Assembly (NCBI GenBank): GCA_024500155.1
Contig: CM044879.1
Coordinates: 21,610,572-21,674,571, forward strand
Direction: 5' to 3'
Origin: Chenopodium formosanum
Taxonomy: Eukaryota; Streptophyta; Magnoliopsida; Caryophyllales; Amaranthaceae
DNA: 64,000 nt
Each line of letters starts with the position of its first letter. Position 1 is the stretch's first letter. A program made the translations under genes and the position numbers. A model generated the notes under the pieces. The model was given only the letters and a program-made list of their open reading frames with translations, was not told where the DNA came from and made no database searches. Shown here one piece after another: positions 44,492 to 56,600 of the stretch.

Positions 44492-46890
44492 TGATAAGTG
44501 GCTTTTATGTCACTTTTAGGGTATTTTTATGCTTATTTTCCAGTTTAGTTTCTATTATTTTTTCCTAGTTTTATACTTTATTTCACTTATTTTCTTATTT
44601 TCCTTATTCGTTCCCTATTTTGAGTATCTTTGCTTTTTTATTAGTTTTTAGTTTATTTTTGTAGTTTTAGTTAATAATTTCCTACTTCTCTCGTTTTATT
44701 TATTTTCTTTTAGTTTCTAGTTTGTTTTATTTTATTTCATTTTATTTTGTTATTTCTTTAGTTTTAGCACTTTATTTTACTTTATTTATCTTGTTTTATT
44801 TTATTTTATTTTATTTTAGTTTTTGTCCCTATTTCTCTCGGTTTTCTTGGTTTGTGTAGGATTGTGCTCGGAGGTCCAAGGTTCGAGGTTCAATATACGT
44901 GTCTCAAGTTTTGAGTCATAAATGGAGTCTCGAATTCAAGCCAAACATCATTCACATGCTGCTGCCCCTAACCAACCAACTGCTGCCAGCTTATCATACA
45001 CCCCACCATCACCTAAACCTACATCACACACTCTTCACCTCACTTCCCCTGCTCCCCTGCTCTCCTCAACAACACCAACAGCAACAGCTCTTCACGCATT
45101 CCCACACCTCCAATCACCACCAAACCACTCACCAATTAAACCCCGCAACTCACAGCAGCAAACCACCATCAACAACCACCCATCAATTCGACCCCAGCCT
45201 GCCACCATCTCCTCCACACAAATCGTTACAGCAGCGCCAGCCACCCATCATAAACTCCTCGCATCCTTCACGCGCAACCCCACAAATACAACCACAACAA
45301 CACCCCAATTATCCCCTGCAATTAACGCACCATTGCACCAATTTACAGCAACAAATCAGCCACGAACCGCAAGCACCTAACATCAATTACAGCAGCAAAA
45401 ATTGCGCCACATCCAACCACAGCAACAAATCGCACAACAACCCCAAATCAGAGCAAATAGCAAATCAATTGAGTTCGGGCGAGAAGTTCGGTCGAAGTAA
45501 AAATGCAAAAACAGTCAGAATCATTCGAGTTTTTCTGATTTTTAGAGGTGTGGGCGAACACACCCATGGTTCGACCGAACCATCCCAAAGTTCGGTCGAA
45601 CCCACCCTCGGTTCGATCAAACCGCCTCACAAGCTTCTCACGCAGTTGTTTAAAAAAATCGAATGGCCTTGATCGATGCTCAATGAGATGCGATGATGTT
45701 GAATGGTTGTGATTTGGTGATGCTAGATGATGATGATGTTGATGAACGGTGGTGATGATAGTTTTCTGGCTGATGCGTGATGGTGATGAAAGTTCAGAGC
45801 AGCCACGAAGAGAAGAGAATTGAGGGGTCTGATGAATTCGTGGGTTTAAGGGAATTTGGGGATTTTTGTTTTAATTTCATTTTTATTTTTAGTTTTGTTA
45901 TTTTAATTATTTTAATTAGTTTTATTTCTCTTTTCTTTTATTTTATTTAACTTGTATTATTCTCTTAACTCTTAACATTTTATTTTACCCTAGATTAGAG
46001 TAGTTTGGCCTATTTTTATTTTCTCTCTCTTAGGGTTAAATTAGGATCTTCCCTCTCTAGTTTAAGAGTAATTTAGAGATAGAAAGCTTGGATTTTTCAT
46101 GGAGTTTTTAGATTTTAAAGAAGCATTTTGTGGATTTTTCTTCTCATTTATTCAATGAGTCTTGCTAACTTTCTATCACCTTTATTGCTTTCATTTATTA
46201 TTGTTTTTGCTGATTTATTTGTTGATTTGAGTAGATTAATTAGTTCAGCTATTTGATTCTTGCTTTTATTCTTATTTTACCTTGTTTTCCATGTTTTTGT
46301 TCATCATGTTAGGTTAGATTTTGTTCTAGGGAAATGGATGAAGGTTATGTTAATAAATTGAATGATTGATTGTGATTAGTATGGAATTGTTTCTTGATTA
46401 TTGTGTATGGATGATGCTTTTATGGATTAGAATCTTTCTAGCTAATTGATTTTATGTTCTTAATTGTGCTTTCAATCAATTGTGCGAGAGTGTTGGTTGA
46501 GAGTCTAAATTCTTCCATACCTTTGCTAGGCTAGTTGCACGAGAGTGAATTAGTTTAGTAGGATAATTAACATGCTTAATTGCGTGAGAGTTAAATGTGT
46601 TGATCGTTCCTAATTGAGGTCATTTTCATCTAATTGTATGATGTCGTTGAATGCATTGATGTAATTGGATTCCACTTTCCCTAGTTTTAGTTATTTGCTC
46701 CTAGTGTTTAGTTTAATCTCTCTTTACCTCACAACCGTACCTAGTAGTCTAATTAGCATAGATTGATACAATTAGTCTTCGTGGATCGACCCTTTACTTA
46801 CCCCTATACTTGTATTAGGGTAGTTTAGGTTATAAATAATTAATTTGATTAGGGTTAGTAGTCCCAACGACACTACTTAATCCTCGATCA
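44492..46890 (+). repeat. Solo LTR, family C, 2399 bp, TSD GGGCT
   Basis: Runs from TGATAAGTGGCTTTTATGTC to ...TTAATCCTCGATCA, with perfect gggct on both sides (44487-44491 and 46891-46895). Its plan is like family B: a T-rich tract, a C/A-rich open tract (44940-45470), palindromes with a ttcggtcgaa core (45474-45620), T-rich sequence, then a leader. The 257-codon frame at 44899-45672 is low-complexity Ser/Thr/Pro/Gln/His/Asn and I do not call it a gene. Confidence 0.9.
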
Positions 46891-46898
46891 GGGCTAAC

Positions 46899-48176
46899 TG
46901 TAGACACCTACTTTTGGCCTCCTGTTCCGACAGGAAGTCCAATGACGATAAATAAAACCATCTTCGCGTTGGATCAAAGTGAAGAATGCTTATGGAGAAC
47001 TGGTTAAGCCACAAAACACAAAAGACTAGCCCAAACAAAGAACAAGGCCAAAACAAGGTCCAATTAACTAAACCCGATCATAATTAGGCTTAAGCCCGTC
47101 CTTAAAACCCAATAATGACGGATTTAGGAGCGCCTAGGTTAAATTTTAATGCTGCTGCAGAAAAGCCGCGCGCATCTCAAACAGTCGCGCTGGGCAGCCG
47201 CGCGCAACTAATTCAGTTGCGCGCGACACCCTTCACAACCTCCAGAGATGCGCTCGTGTGAGATTCAAAATTTTGAAAAAATTGAAAATCGAATCTTACC
47301 GCATAGCCGCGAGCAAGAAACATAGTTGCACTGCCAATAGCAGCGCAACCAATTCACTTGTGCTGGGATGCCACGCGCAACTCATTCAGTTGCGCGCAAC
47401 ACCTGCTGCGGCAGAATGCTCGTAACCCTAAACCTAATCATTCCCTATAAATAAGAGCTTAATCTGAGGCTTAAAGACACAAAAAAATAACCTAAAACTC
47501 TAGAAGAATACTTGTGAACTTGTGCTACCTAAACCCTCTTGCCCTAAACACTCACCCCTTTGATTTTTGTTACTACGGTGGAGGTTCCCCAACAAGGAGT
47601 CCATAAGTGTTTTAAACGGAGATCTGGCAAAGAGAAGTGGTAAATCCTCGAGCACTTAGTTAAATCATATTTATTTTCTTGTTTAAAAGAACTTTAATTA
47701 ATTAATCAGTGTTGCTTGATCACCTTAAAAAATTAATTAATCAAGTCCACATAGTATCTTGCATTAAATAAGATTAAATTTGAATAATTAATTGTTGTTT
47801 GATCACTTAAGCCAAGGCGAATATTGTTTATTTCTTGTTCTATTCACGAATTTGATTAAATAAAGAATAACGACATTGCAATGCAATTCCTACGTGAATT
47901 GATGTGTGTAAATAAAATCAACTAACTTGGTTTTAGGTATCGCGTTGCATATATTGTTTGGTGATAAAATTGTAAAAAAGGAAGAGCTAGTAGAGGCCGC
48001 ATTAGGGCTAGGATAGCCCCTAAAGGGAACATTATTTTAGTACCCTCGCTCCCGAACTCATTTCTAGTTTATAGACCAATTTGGGCATGGGTAAACTTAC
48101 GATTCGTGCTAGTTATTCCATGAACTCCACATGGAAAAAAGGCATGAACGAGGTTAATGAGTTTTCCTAAAACTCA
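46899..48176 (+). repeat. Tat-like LTR, 1278 bp (family D)
   Basis: Starts TGTAGACACC after a polypurine tract and ends ...AAAACTCA before ttggcgactcc, which resembles the arginine-tRNA primer site I associate with Tat/Ogre elements. U3 has long GC palindromes (47164-47404, for example 47200-47226), a TATA box (tataaata, 47446-47453) and a leader. Having a PPT on one side and a PBS on the other is unusual for a single LTR. Confidence 0.6.
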
Positions 48177-48190
48177 TTGGCGACTCCCTA
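48177..48190 (+). other. Primer-binding-site-like sequence after LTR D
   Basis: ttggcgactcccta directly follows the LTR end. The match to the usual site breaks down after the first 11 bases. Confidence 0.45.
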
Positions 48191-48253
48191 CTTGTCTCTT
48201 ACAAAAAAGCGTGATGATAGAATCAATTCTAATTCAAGGTCCCCCAAACAGTC

Positions 48254-50635
48254 TGACGTGGGGAAAACTAGATCGTTGGGCTAATCTTCCCTAAGCCAAA
48301 CAAAATTTATAAACACTCAACAAACCTAAATACAAGTATAGAGGTAAGTCAAGGGTCGAACCCAAAGGAACGGTAATGTCTAAGTGCTTCCAATTATATG
48401 CCTAAGCTAGGTCGAAGACAAGGGGTAAAAGATGACTCTAACAACTACTAGAACGAGGAAACCAAACAAATATAAGAGCAAGGGATTAGGATTCACTTAT
48501 GATAGCAATGAACAATGCAAATTGGAATGGAAAGTCGACTAAGTCAAGCAATGTGAGGGAAAATCAATCATGCAACCAAAAGAGCATGTCAAGCTATTCT
48601 CCTAGAGGTCTAACTAGCGTCAACTACGATAAACTCTAGCTAGGAAACATCACAAGACACCTCAATCGTGTAAATGCAAGCCACAAATCAATGGTCCGTA
48701 TCAATGTGAACTTACAATGCAATCTAGTGCAATAATCAAAGTTAGATACTCTCTAATTAATCACACACATGCACATGATCAATCAACCAAGTTTAATCAC
48801 ATCATCAACTCCATCAATTATCCCCAATTTACATCAATTCATTACATCATAAGCTTCACTAAATCCCTAACCAAACAACTACTCAAACACTATCATCAAT
48901 TCTACCAATACAAACATGAATATCCAAAATCAATCATCAAATCATAAAATTCCAATCAAAATCAAACAATCAAAACAATGAATACTAAACAAAGCAATAA
49001 ATGAGATAGAGTTTAGAAATGCTCTTTGATAATAGAGTAGATCTCAAATACAATTGTCACATTTGGATCTTCAATCTCTCAATCACCATTGAAATTCCTC
49101 ACTTTCTCTCTCTAAAATCTACTCCTAAAATTAACCCTAAACTAGAGAGAGAAGCTCTCAACTAAGCTAGGAAAATGATCTAATTGTAATTCTAATCTAA
49201 TTCTACTTGTTTCTCTCTCTACCCAAAAATGGGTATTTATAAATACAAGGTTAAAAGAAAATAGAAATAGAAAATAAAATAAATAGAAAAGGAAAAGGAA
49301 AGAAGAGATAATAAATAAAATAACAAAAGAAAAGAAAGTAAAAAGGAAAATAGAAAACTAAAAGGAATAAAATAAAAGCAAAAATCCCCAAATAAGAAAT
49401 CAGGGGCTACGAATAAGCTGCTCCAATACTCATGGGAAATCATCCCCTGCTTCGCATCTTCAAACCCACGAACGTGCGACCGCAAAGAAGGAAAGTGCGG
49501 CCGCGGAGGCTGCGAGTGCGGCCGCACCTGTCGAGGTGTTGAATTGAGGTGGCTGCTCCTTGGTGCTGCTGCCGAGAATAGCTTCGAGGGTGGATAGGGA
49601 AAGGAGGTGAGGTGGCGATGGTGGTTATTCTGCTAGCTGCTAGTGTTGCGAGGTGGTTTGCGGGAATTGTTGGTGAATTGGGGGAAACAAGGGAGTTGTG
49701 CTGGTGGTTGCGGGAATTGTTGGCTGCGGCTGGGTTGCGTGGGTGGCTGTGGTGTTTTGGGGGTTCGATTGGTGGCGTTGCGGGGTTTGTGGCAGCAGGT
49801 GGTTGATGCGATTGTGTGTTGGTGTTGCGTGAGGTGGCTGGTGGGAATTGATGGCCGATTTGGAGGGGCAGCAGGTGGTGATTGCTGGTGTGTTTTGAGG
49901 TGTAATTGCGGGAGCAGGGGAAGTGGCGAAGGCTGCTGGTGGAAATAGAGTGCGAAGGTGGTGGTGGCTGGAGTGTGCGGTAGTGGTGGCTGCGAGGAGT
50001 GTGGATGGAGGGGGCAGCAGCTGGGGTTGATGCGAGGTGAGGGAGTGAGGTGCTGCTAGGGGTTTCTTCGGGGTTTGTGGCAGCAGCTAGTTGATTTGTG
50101 TTGCTGCAGTTGTGAAGTGCGGGAACAGGGGAATTGAGGGAGGAGTTCCTGGTTGCTTTAATCACCATCACCATCATCACCATGATGGTGATGAAGGTTC
50201 AACTATGCAGTAGCTAGAACCAATTTGGACTTGAACCAACACCTACAAAACACACATAAAACCGAGGAATAAAATAAAGTAAAATAAAACTAAAACCGAC
50301 AAATAAAAGTAAAAGAAATAAAATGAAAATGAAAATAATAAAAGAAGGAAAAATATAATAAAATGAAAATAAAATAAAGTAAAGAAAATGAAATGAAAAT
50401 AAAATCAAATAAACTAAAATAAAATAAAACTAAATCTATAAAATCTAAAATAAAGAGAAAACAACTAAAATAACAAAAATAAAAGAAATAAAGGAGAAAA
50501 TGCTAGAAAACCATAGAAAGGTAGAAAAGAGAGAGAAAGCATAAAACCGAACATTTATTGAGCAAGAAAACTATGAAAAGAGGATAAAAAGGACCTAAAT
50601 ACTCATCAAATGTGTGCCATTTATGACACACATTA
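48254..50635 (-). repeat. Solo LTR, family B, 2382 bp, TSD CAGTC
   Basis: Reverse-oriented relative of 10981-13421, with perfect cagtc on both sides (48249-48253 and 50636-50640). TATA box at 49233-49246, GC palindromes at 49490-49530, C/A-rich open tract at 49540-50150, cat/atg hairpin at 50161-50196, then the A-rich tract. The 247-codon minus frame (49440-50183) is low complexity. Confidence 0.92.
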
Positions 50636-50640
50636 CAGTC

Positions 50641-51336
50641 AGGAACTCAAATCCTACTACACCTTAACAAGTGTTAAGTCCTAGGCTTTTAAAGGGCCAT
50701 GGACATGTAAGGAGAAGGATCCCCTACGATGGGAACACCCTCCTTACAGAAAGAAAGAAAGAAAGAAAGAGAAAATCTACAAACTCAAACCTTGGGCATA
50801 ACCAACTACCAAAACTCAACTCATTATCCAATCATCATCATCATCATACAAGACATCATTACTCAACAACAAACAAAAACAAACCAACCAATCGCTATAA
50901 AACCAATACCCAACAACAAGACCAAACACAAATCCCTCTATTGTTCTCATGAGTCCTTAATTGGTGCCTTCCCCCACACTTACCCAAAACTACTCCCTTT
51001 TGACTCAAACTGACCACCCACACTAAATAAGAGCATTGTCCTCGCTGCTTCACATGCAAAGAACAAGAAAGGGATGGACCAAGAAGAAAGGGGAAAACAA
51101 TAAAGCAAAGGGGAAACTATTGGCCATTGAGGGTGGCACCACCATCATCCCCATTATAACTATCATAAGAAAAACCCGAAGGGGGGCCATAGGGTTTCCA
51201 ACCTCCGGTGTAACCGGGAGGCCACCCATAATGACCCTTGAAAAGGTCTAGTTGGGATGCGGACAATTGGTCAAATGGCTCGGGTTGCACTAAAGGCAAA
51301 GGGTGAAAAGGATCAACATAAGGGTAGTTAGGGTCA
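50641..51336 (-). pseudogene. Athila remnant 3: ORF-1-like tail and 3' region
   Basis: The minus frame at 51117-51340 reads DPNYPYVDPFHPLPLVQPE, then LDLFKGHYGWPPGYTGGWKP, the same signature as the other two Athila copies. The downstream part (50641-51116) is non-coding with an AAAG microsatellite (50752-50772). It is cut on its upstream side by the LTR fragment starting at 51337. Confidence 0.7.
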
Positions 51337-51962
51337 TGACAAAGGAATAAACGTGTCGTCAAATTTCTATTACTAGCTAAAATACAATTTATAACACTCA
51401 ACTAAACTAATACAGGTACATGGCAAAAGAGGGGTCGAATGAACCACAAGGAACAATTTAACACCACCAAATGTTATCACCAACTAATTAAGCTAGTCCG
51501 GGATAGGGAAAGTAAACTTAAGTCAAAACACACTAAAAAAAGAAGTAAAACACTAAGGGAAATGGTTTAGGTATAGCATCTACTCAAGCATACCAAAGGC
51601 ATAGAATTTAAATTAATCATGAACTAAACATGCTTAAATATCGAAGTAAGGTCCAATCTAGCCACCTGTTGGGGTCAATTGGCTTCTCCTAACATAGCCT
51701 CTATGTTGTAACATTAGAACCATATATTAGGAGGTGTAATCAAATAACAATCAATACAAATGAATCTTGCTAGGTCCGCTATCGCATCAACAAGCAATAA
51801 TTCACCCCCAATCAACTAACAACATGCATTTTGCAAGTAGATTAAAGAACATCAAGCATATAAAGACTTTAATTACAAACAAATCAACTCCAAACCCTAA
51901 ACACGCTTAAGATCAAATTACACCACAACCATCCCCTTAATGGGGAAATTACTCACTAATCA
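51337..51962 (-). repeat. LTR fragment, family E (R/U5 part)
   Basis: Starts with an LTR-type terminus (tgacaaaggaataaacg) and, on the minus strand, ends with the same grammar as the other LTRs: 'ggttcattcgacccctc', 'ttgccatgtacctgtattag', then a short T-rich end. The U3 part is missing where L1 sequence begins. The exact right border is uncertain. Confidence 0.55.
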
Positions 51963-53335
51963 CGCCAACTTTTTTTGAATATTACCCACAGCACAAAGAC
52001 TCCTTGATATGCAAGAAAATTCTGCAAATACGACCCCTTCTTCTTCGTGATGGAAAATTGGTAATGGGACAAGTGATCTTTTTTTAATTAGACAATTGGT
52101 GTGCTTCTGAGAATGTTTTTCTTTCTGTAGGTTGGACATCTCTATTAGGAGTGGGATAGTATGGCTCTCTCGCAACTAACACCTGATCATCTAGTTTATC
52201 TCATTAAAGGTAACGCCTTCCTGCTTCAGACATTCAAGATGAACCTTATTGGGGTTTATCATATAATGAGAATTTTACTTGGCTACATGGCTAGCCCATA
52301 ACATTCCTTCGTATACTAAATGGGAGTTTTCTTGGATTTGGAAGGTGGACATTTCACCTGAACTTCGTCTATTTATATGGCAACTATTACATAACGCTCT
52401 TCCTACACGAATTAATTTGACTCACCGTCATATTACTATCCCAACTTTATGTCCTTTTTGCCAAGCACTGATATTCAAAATCACCTTTTCCTTTAGTGTA
52501 ATGTTGGAAACATGAGGCTACTATCAACTGGTTGGGTTCTTTAACCCTTGATATTGGTATGTTTTTGTTATTTAAAACTTTGAGAGACAACTTCTCTTTG
52601 TTTTATAAAAGATTATTACTTTCATATGGAGTATTTGGAAAACCCAAAAAACCCAAAATGCCTTATTTTTTAAAAAATATCCATGTTTCTTCCTTGTCTA
52701 CCCTTTCATAAGATCAAGTAATTTACTTTGAATGGACTATTAGAGCTCGTTTAGACTCTCTTGAGACTATCCCTAATTGGCCCCATCTCCTATTAAAATT
52801 GTTCATGTTGCTTGATCCCCTCCTCCTATTGGTGTTGCTAAAATTAATTTGGATTATTCTGTTCGAGACAAGTCTAATGTTGCAGGTATCGTTATTAGAG
52901 ATCACTTTGGCAATAAAGTCTGTAGTCGTACGTTTAATTAGGAACAACTAGTCCTCTAATTGTTGAAGCTATAACTCTTTGAAATGAGATTCTTTTGGCC
53001 CACGTCCATAAATTTTCTAATATTTTAATAGAAGGTGATAACTTGCTTATTATTCGCATTTTTTAGGGTAAAACTCAGTGTCCTTGAAAGATTTTTACCT
53101 ATTGATGGATGACGTCAATAGCTTCGTTGTCATTTCCGCAGGGTGGACTCCAAGCACATTTATAGAGAAGGTGGATAATGTTACTTCCTTGGGTCATTAC
53201 ATGCAAACCCATCGATATATATCCCTTTTTAGGTAGTGAATTTTTTTTTATTACTTCTGATAAGTTAGGGGTTAGTCTTAAGAGAAGACTTTCCTAACTT
53301 CTGTGTACCTTTTCACTTTTTTCTAAAAAAAAACA
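51963..53335 (+). mobile_element. L1-type LINE 3' end (zf-RVT and RNase H remnants)
   Basis: 5'-truncated. The frame at 52279-52470 reads WIWKVDISPELRLFIWQLL, then HNALPTRINLTHRHI and LCPFCQ, the zinc-binding region that follows the RT of plant L1 elements. A second block near 52815-52945 (GVAKINLDYSVRDKSNVAG, then IVIRDHFGNKVCSR) is the RNase H-like end. Many stops and shifts separate them. A short A-run at 53324-53332 is the likely tail. Target duplications were not found by eye. Confidence 0.75.
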
Positions 53336-53680
53336 ATCACCTTAGGCTGTAAAATAAAAATAATACTTAAATAAATAAGGAGTAATTTATCGTTACAGGA
53401 ACATATCAGTGCTTGTCTATTCTCTCACACTTAAGACGATCCATTATTACGTAATTACATTATACACATCAATACACTTTTAACTTTTCAGCATAGCAGT
53501 TAGCTAGCTACTGAAGTCCAATCATATTTAGTTATTTACATATGTACACATTGCTACATTATCTTCACAATTTTGAACAGGCAAGCCAGCACAAGGCATT
53601 TCACATAAGATCGGCAACATGCTGACCGCAATCACCTTAATTGGCTTCAATTGTAAGGCTGATCAGCGACATGAGCCTTA
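53336..53680 (-). other. 3' flank and probable 3' UTR of the lipase gene
   Basis: No gene. It follows the stop codon of the LCAT4-like gene on the minus strand. I see no canonical AATAAA in a convincing position. Confidence 0.4.
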
Positions 53681-56600
53681 TCATTGCACAGAGAGACTTG
53701 CTACCTCAGAAACCGATATAATACTTATAGGATGCTCATTAGCATCCACACTATCATCAATCACATCTGAGTCTTTTGGTATAATTTCCCATTCTTCTTG
53801 TAATGTAGTGACATGGAGGCATTTCTCCACAACCCTTTCGATTTCAAATTCAGTAGGCAGAATCACATAATCATTCAGAGGATCATAGAAGGGATCAGGT
53901 TCACCAGCATTCAGCCAATGCTTCAAAATTCTGAACACATGATGATCCGAAAGGATGCCACGGTGTTCACCAGGTACTCCAACCCTAGCTTCAGCATTGA
54001 GCCCATCAGCCTGGAAAAACAGCACCAAAAGGATACACGTTTAAAGTTCTAAAGCATAAACATATCTACTAAAAATATCACCTACCAACAAAGGTATGCA
54101 AAAGTACAAGACCAAATCACTCTAAAAATATCATGTTAACATAAAAATATGTGCATGGCATGGAGAAGTAAAACACCCTCCAAACGTTAAATAAATCATA
54201 ATATAGGATTGCTGCCAAAAGTATCATCTAATGGAAAAACTGCGAATTTTGGAGCAATAAATATGAAAACAAAATACCTTTGCAGATTCTGTTGGAACAG
54301 TCCCATCGCCTTCAACACTTGTGAATTTGGCCTGTAATAGTAGAAAACAAGTCAGATAGATCATATGTGATAAAACTAGAAGATTCATTACTCATATGAG
54401 CATAGTCGTCTAAACTTAAGCCAAAAAAGAGTAATGAATGGATGGACAGAACAGAAGATGGACAGAAATAGTCAAACAGATATCTCTTAAGTCAGATGCC
54501 ATAGCAGAAAAAAAAAAAACAATTTAATTTTTTTACAATGATGTCTTTTCAAAAGAGATGTAGTGTATCAACACAATAAAATCAATTCACCAAAGCATGT
54601 TGTTTTCCACTGCCCAAAGAGGCCTTATATAAGCTGCATCATTTCTTGATGCATTCATTGCTCCTAATGTCAACAGAAAGGACCAAGGGAAAACATATTA
54701 CAATATCCTCCAAACAACTTAATTTGTTATTCAATGGTATGCCAATACATAACTCATTTAGAGAATCTGCTAGAGTCAATAACAACACTGAACAAGAAAA
54801 ATCTTAAATATCAAAGAGAAAGCATTTATATCTGATACAACCAGGCACATCAAGCATTAAAATTTGTACATGCGCTCATCTAGTATTCTAACAAGGCCTT
54901 TGTTCAAGGTCTCCGGTCTCGCAATCAATGGCTAAGTAAGATGAGTACTTACAAGAATATTCTACTACGTACAAAAAGGAGTGACATGTTACAGGTATTC
55001 TTTCATATGGGTAGCACCCTAACTATTGCATTAACATTGGCGCATCAAATGTGACACACTACAGTGCATGAAACATTCTGAAAATGAGCTTATAAAACCC
55101 ACTGTTCCAAACTTAGATCTGTGTCCAGAGAGTTGCTATAGAGACCAAAGGTATTATCCCACAGCCAAACGAACAGAAGTAATGTAAGTATTGCAGATAA
55201 TACAGTATTAGGCATGCATGCAATTTGTATTTTAGTGGGTATAACTTCCAAAAAAGACATAATAAGCACTATAGTAATATAAGACTACCTGATAATATCT
55301 CAGCTCTTCCAAATCCATAACTGGTGAATCTTCACTGCCATAACTGCAGCACAACGAATAAATAATGAGACCAACTGGAATTATTGAAAGACTAGGAAAT
55401 GCCAAATCCAATAATGTAAAACATCATATGCCCTATTATATGGAGGCACATGTTGTATGAACAGAAAAGAACTGATCTATCATACCAAACACTGTGAGGA
55501 GTCTGAAGACTGGTTCCATAGATGTTATAAAATTTAACTTTAGGAGGAACCTTTGCACGAGATAGTATCTCCCTAGTTTCATTTGCCCAACTTAGTATAT
55601 CCAAGTTGAATGGAAGAGGCATACTGCCACCTACATAGTTGACCTGATAGCACAAGAAGTCAGAAAATTTAACTGGATGAAAAAATATGTAGAGCTAAAA
55701 TAATAATAAGATTAAAAATGGAAGTAAAATCACCACTAACCGTATTGCTTGAAAGGGACTTCTCAAAGATGGTTATACTTTCCTCCGGAGTATATGATTC
55801 CAACCTTATATGGGAATTCCCATCATCATCATGCTTTTCCCTCCAAAGCTCAAGGTATGGAGGATTTTGCCAATGGAAATTGGGACAAGCCATCAATTCA
55901 TAAATAGAAGGACACTCAATAAGCTGAAAATTAAAAACCACAATCATCAAATATCAAACAATAGAGCAGAGAAATACAACACCTAGCAACACGGGTACAT
56001 TTGCAATTATCACATTCAAGTAATAGGGATCAAAACCACAAAGAATATTCATGCTAATACCATATAATAAGGAATACAGAATACAAGACGTGAATCAGAT
56101 TAATTTAATTAAAAAGTACATTTACTGAAACATAAAAGTAATACTAGTCAATAACAATCAACAATTGAGTTTATTATCAACACAGGCACGCATGCACACA
56201 CGCACACACAGCTTTTGCCTTCTGCCTTATCCTGATCACATATATGCTGCTTATTAATTATAGCAAAAAAGAATAGTTCCCACTTCAACTCATAGAAAAA
56301 TAAAAACCCAACTTCTGCCAGAAATCCTGAACATCCAAAACTAATGATTTAGCAGATGGTGAAGAAAGAAATCAATTAATCATAGCATTAATCTCAAAAA
56401 TGGGGTCGGCTACATGAACCAATAGTAATTGATCCGTACAATCATCCACAAAAATTTTCCTCCTCTCTTTACGATCAAATACCTCATTCTCATGCAAATC
56501 CATTTGCATCATATCCTTCCTAACTCTTTCCAACCAAGTCATTTTTGGTCTCCCTCTACCTCGTTTAAGCTCTCAATGATCCCACTCTTTCACTCTTCGT

